From Bacillota bacterium (GTDB lineage: Bacteria > Bacillota > Clostridia > Acetivibrionales > DSM-2933), in NCBI GenBank assembly GCA_030705945.1, contig JAUZPS010000235.1:1-7430 (forward strand): a stretch of DNA of 7,430 nucleotides. The letters run 5' to 3'. The notes beneath the pieces were generated by a model, which was not told the origin of the DNA, made no database searches, and saw nothing but the letters and a program-made list of their open reading frames with translations. A program made the translations under genes and the position numbers. Below are positions 5,178 through 7,430 of the stretch, piece after piece (within the stretch, counting starts at the first letter, position 1; each line of letters begins with the position of its first letter).

Positions 5178-5231
5178 TATATATTTTGCAATATAAAAAG
5201 TTTATGTAAAATGTTTATTGCAAAATATATA
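5178..5231. repeat. perfect 16-bp inverted repeat just before the spmA ribosome binding site
   Basis: TATATATTTTGCAATA (5178-5193) and TATTGCAAAATATATA (5216-5231) are exact reverse complements separated by 22 bases. Each arm is flanked on its outer side by GG or CC when read inward. The right arm ends 11 bases before the spmA Shine-Dalgarno (AAGGAG, 5243-5248). It could be an operator with two half-sites containing TTTTGCAA, or an mRNA hairpin affecting spmA translation. It is not followed by a T-tract. Confidence 0.6.
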
Positions 5232-5253
5232 GGATAATTTAAAAGGAGAAATT

Positions 5254-5835
5254 ATGCTTAATTATATATGGATGGGTATGTTGGTTATAGGTTTTATTGT
5301 TGGGGGAATTAATGGTAAATTAGGCGAGGTAACTCAAGCGGCTTTTAACTCATCAAAATCTGCTGTAGAACTTTCAATCGGTCTACTTGGGATACTGTGC
5401 CTTTGGACCGGTTTGATGGGAGTCGCTGAGAAGAGCGGATTGATTAGTAAAATATCAAAGATAGTCTCCCCCTTAATAAGCTTTTTATTTCCGGAAGTTT
5501 CTTCTAAAAGTCCTGCCGTAGGCGCGATAGTAATGAATCTTACAGCAAACTTTTTAGGGCTTGGAAATGCGGCAACGCCTTTAGGATTAAAAGCCATGGA
5601 TGAGCTGCAGAAAATTAACCGCAAGAAAGATACTGCTTCTGATTCCATGGTTATGTTTCTCGTGCTGAATACGACAGCAATACAATTGATACCGGCTACA
5701 ATTATAGCGCTTCGGGCAGCATCTGGTTCCGGCAATCCCGCTGAAATAATAATTCCGATTTGGATAACTTCCATAAGCGCTACAATTGTGGGCGTCATAG
5801 CTGTAAAAGTTTTGGGGTATGCCAAAAGAGGTTGA
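5254..5835 (+). CDS. spmA: spore maturation protein SpmA
   Basis: A 193-aa integral membrane protein with a nucleoside-recognition (Gate) domain. With SpmB it is needed for proper dehydration of the spore core and hence heat resistance in Bacillus and Clostridium. Hydrophobic segments lie at about residues 3-20, 39-57, 131-153 and 164-187, with re-entrant-looking stretches around 66-80 and 88-102. The family signature, TANFLGLGNAATPLGLKAM (97-115), is intact, followed by NTTAIQLIPATIIALR (139-154). ATG 5254 has an AAGGAG site (5243-5248). B. subtilis SpmA is of similar length. SpmB follows 33 bases later. The dacB gene that precedes spmA in Bacillus is absent; a 780-bp leader region separates it from abrB. 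Confidence 0.95.
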   Translation: MLNYIWMGMLVIGFIVGGINGKLGEVTQAAFNSSKSAVELSIGLLGILCLWTGLMGVAEKSGLISKISKIVSPLISFLFPEVSSKSPAVGAIVMNLTANFLGLGNAATPLGLKAMDELQKINRKKDTASDSMVMFLVLNTTAIQLIPATIIALRAASGSGNPAEIIIPIWITSISATIVGVIAVKVLGYAKRG

Positions 5836-5868
5836 TATAAAAGTCGCGAAAAAGACTTTACATTATAG

Positions 5869-6432
5869 TTGGGTATTTTGGCGTTGCTAAGGGGACTGAT
5901 AATTATATTTAACAATTTTTCTGATTACACTGTGCCATTGATTTTCGTAGTGATCTTGACTGCGGGAATAATGAAAAGAGTGAAGGTTTATGATGTATTT
6001 GTTGATAGCGCGAAAGAGGGCATAAACACCATTGTCAAAATAATTCCTTCTTTGGTTGGACTAATGGTAGCAATAGGCGTTTTTAGGGCATCAGGGGCGC
6101 TTGATTTAATTATCTGCGTTACAAAACCTATAACATCCATATTTGGTATACCATCAGAGGCGCTGCCCCTTGCTTTTTTAAGGCCAATATCAGGCAGCGC
6201 GTCTTTAGCGTTGGTATCTGACCTTATGAAGAATTATGGAGCGGATTCTTTTATTGGAAGAGTAGTTTCGACAATGATGGGATCAACAGAAACAATTTTC
6301 TATACACTTACAGTCTACTATGGATCAGTTGGTATAAAAAATATCAGACATACTCTTGTGGCAGCCTTACTTGCGGAAGCTACAAGCGTGCTGGTTTCAG
6401 TCTGGGTTTGCGCTTTTTTTTTCGGGAGATAA
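5869..6432 (+). CDS. spmB: spore maturation protein SpmB
   Basis: Membrane partner of SpmA, also with a Gate domain. From TTG 5869 it is 187 aa. Motifs: SAKEGINTIVKIIPSLVGLM (47-66), FRASGALDL (72-80), LRPISGSAS (104-112), GSTETIFYTLTVYYGSVG (138-155), and a C-terminal hydrophobic helix at about 164-185. The start is uncertain. TTG 5869, TTG 5878 and TTG 5884 have no good ribosome binding site. A clear one, AAGGGG (5889-5894), is followed 7 bases later by ATT at 5902, with ATA at 5899 or 5905. Initiation there would give about 176 aa, closer to B. subtilis SpmB. I report the conventional TTG start. A 6-bp hairpin, AAAGTC/GACTTT (5840-5859), lies between spmA and spmB. Nine T's in a row (6414-6422) lie near the 3' end. 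Confidence 0.92.
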   Translation: MGILALLRGLIIIFNNFSDYTVPLIFVVILTAGIMKRVKVYDVFVDSAKEGINTIVKIIPSLVGLMVAIGVFRASGALDLIICVTKPITSIFGIPSEALPLAFLRPISGSASLALVSDLMKNYGADSFIGRVVSTMMGSTETIFYTLTVYYGSVGIKNIRHTLVAALLAEATSVLVSVWVCAFFFGR

Positions 6433-6502
6433 TTGGGAGCGCTAAAGGCATAAATCCATTTCGTATATCCCCCGACTCAGTCAATAAAATTTAGGAGCTA
6501 TT

Positions 6503-7430
6503 ATGAATAATTTTGCGTTGCTTATTTTTAAAAGGGATTCCGATGTAAACAGAAAAAAAAACATTTTTAAAAGGATTTTTGAATTAATTTTTAAAAAGTT
6601 TAAAAAGCCTGATATACCACATTGGCTTGAAAAGCTGACAATCGCTGATGACATTTATATAAATACGATAAGAATTCCATACACGCTTGATGAATTCATG
6701 ACTTCAAGCGAAAACAGGAGAGAAAAATTATTTAAATGTTTAAAGAATATATGTAATGATAACAACTTGGAAAGTTGTATTTTACCAAGCAAGCTTTATG
6801 GGATCTTCCCTTCAGATAACATGTTTGTAAAAATGTATACTGGCCAGCTTCTTTATAGAGCCCTGCTTCCTGAAATAATAAAAGAAATCTCCAAGTTAAA
6901 GCAGTTTGACATTAATGCTATAGAAATAGCTGTAATTCATGGTGAAGATTATGAAATGGCTTTTGGCGTTATAAAATTGTTGTCAAGTTTTATTAAATAT
7001 ATAACGATATTTACTGAAGATGAGTATGTAAAGAAAGGTATTGATGAAATTTATTACGAAACAGGCTCATCTATCGGAATATCCAGTGACTTGCCAAATA
7101 CTGTGAAGAGAAGTGATATAATAATCAATATGAGAGTTAGCGCAGAATTTAACCAAGAAAGGTTTAAAAAAGGAGGAGTGATAATTAATTATGGAAAAAC
7201 AACGCAAGTTTTTAAGAAGGTTTGTACTATTAATGGAATAAAAGTAAGCCTGCCTGAATTTATGGAAGCTAAAATGCGGGATGATATACTGGCATTGTAC
7301 AACAGCTGTGAACTTGCCGAGATTTTTATATGCTATGAGTCAGGATACACAAATTTTAAAGAGAATCCTAAGATAGACTTGAATTTAAGTCAGAAACTGT
7401 CGTCGGTTTTTGTAAAAGAAGGATATAAAA
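6503..7430 (+). CDS. unrecognised protein with Rossmann-like region, 3'-truncated by window edge
   Basis: Open from ATG 6503 to the end of the window, 309 residues and still open. TAGGAG (6492-6497) gives a good ribosome binding site with a 5-base gap. I do not recognise the family. The N-terminal 45 residues are very basic (many KK and KR pairs, then PDIPHWLEKL). Residues 50-110 hold IYINTIRIPYTLDEFM and IFPSDNMFVKMYTGQ. From about 139 a Rossmann-like order is visible: strand AIEIAVIHG (139-147), helix 150-163, strand YITIF (166-170), later strand DIIINM (205-210) and GGVIINYG (224-231). The glycine-rich dinucleotide loop is degenerate (HGEDYE), so cofactor binding is unproven. There are no membrane segments. 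It lies 70 bases after spmB with no terminator between, so it may be cotranscribed with the sporulation genes. A dehydrogenase-like or non-enzymatic derivative is possible. Confidence 0.85.
   Translation, partial: MNNFALLIFKRDSDVNRKKNIFKRIFELIFKKFKKPDIPHWLEKLTIADDIYINTIRIPYTLDEFMTSSENRREKLFKCLKNICNDNNLESCILPSKLYGIFPSDNMFVKMYTGQLLYRALLPEIIKEISKLKQFDINAIEIAVIHGEDYEMAFGVIKLLSSFIKYITIFTEDEYVKKGIDEIYYETGSSIGISSDLPNTVKRSDIIINMRVSAEFNQERFKKGGVIINYGKTTQVFKKVCTINGIKVSLPEFMEAKMRDDILALYNSCELAEIFICYESGYTNFKENPKIDLNLSQKLSSVFVKEGYK

Noticed and set aside
4860..5253. T-box or other known riboswitch before spmA (in Bacillus metS lies near abrB)
   Set aside because: No T-box sequence or recognisable aptamer core was found, and the downstream gene is not an aminoacyl-tRNA synthetase or transporter.
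5334..5915. Long minus-strand open frame (193 codons) across spmA
   Set aside because: It is antisense to a fully recognisable SpmA, with no ribosome binding site or known motifs; it is a by-product of the spmA codon pattern.

Overview
The window reads as a chromosomal segment of a low-GC, spore-forming, anaerobic Firmicute (class Clostridia). The signs are AT-rich DNA, strong AGGAGG-type ribosome binding sites, a clostridial 2[4Fe-4S] ferredoxin, the sporulation genes spmA and spmB, an AbrB with a cysteine-rich tail, and a Spo0A-box-like site in the abrB leader. No tRNA, rRNA, CRISPR array or complete insertion sequence was found.

Left arm (1-3999, all plus strand): a recognisable version of the B. 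subtilis holB-yaaT(ricT)-yabA-yabB(trmN6)-yazA-yabC(rsmI)-abrB block. Here holB (5' end outside the window) is followed by ricT and a probable 53-codon TTG-start ORF. A 56-aa ferredoxin with its own promoter and terminator comes next, then a palindromic repeat, a TrmN6/YabB-type methyltransferase and rsmI. YabA and the GIY-YIG protein YazA are absent from their Bacillus positions. The genes concern replication (clamp loader), sporulation/biofilm control (RicT), and tRNA and rRNA methylation.

Middle (4000-5253): a 70-nt hairpin and a perfect 20-bp bidirectional terminator separate rsmI from convergent abrB. Upstream of abrB lie a good extended -10 promoter and a 0A box. The remaining roughly 700 bp before spmA contains no convincing gene. 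It holds a second copy of the palindromic repeat, three further hairpins or inverted repeats (one with perfect 16-bp arms), and candidate promoters.

Right arm (5254-7430, plus strand): spmA and spmB encode paired membrane proteins needed for spore core dehydration. They are followed by an unrecognised ORF that runs off the window and has a Rossmann-like alternation of strands and helices.

The connecting theme is stationary phase and sporulation. RicT promotes Spo0A phosphorylation, Spo0A~P is expected to repress abrB, and SpmA/SpmB act late in the spore. No clearly new multi-gene system is visible. The items most worth a second look are the ferredoxin beside ricT, the two-copy MITE-like repeat, the hairpin-rich spmA leader, the possible AUU/AUA start of spmB and the unknown terminal ORF.
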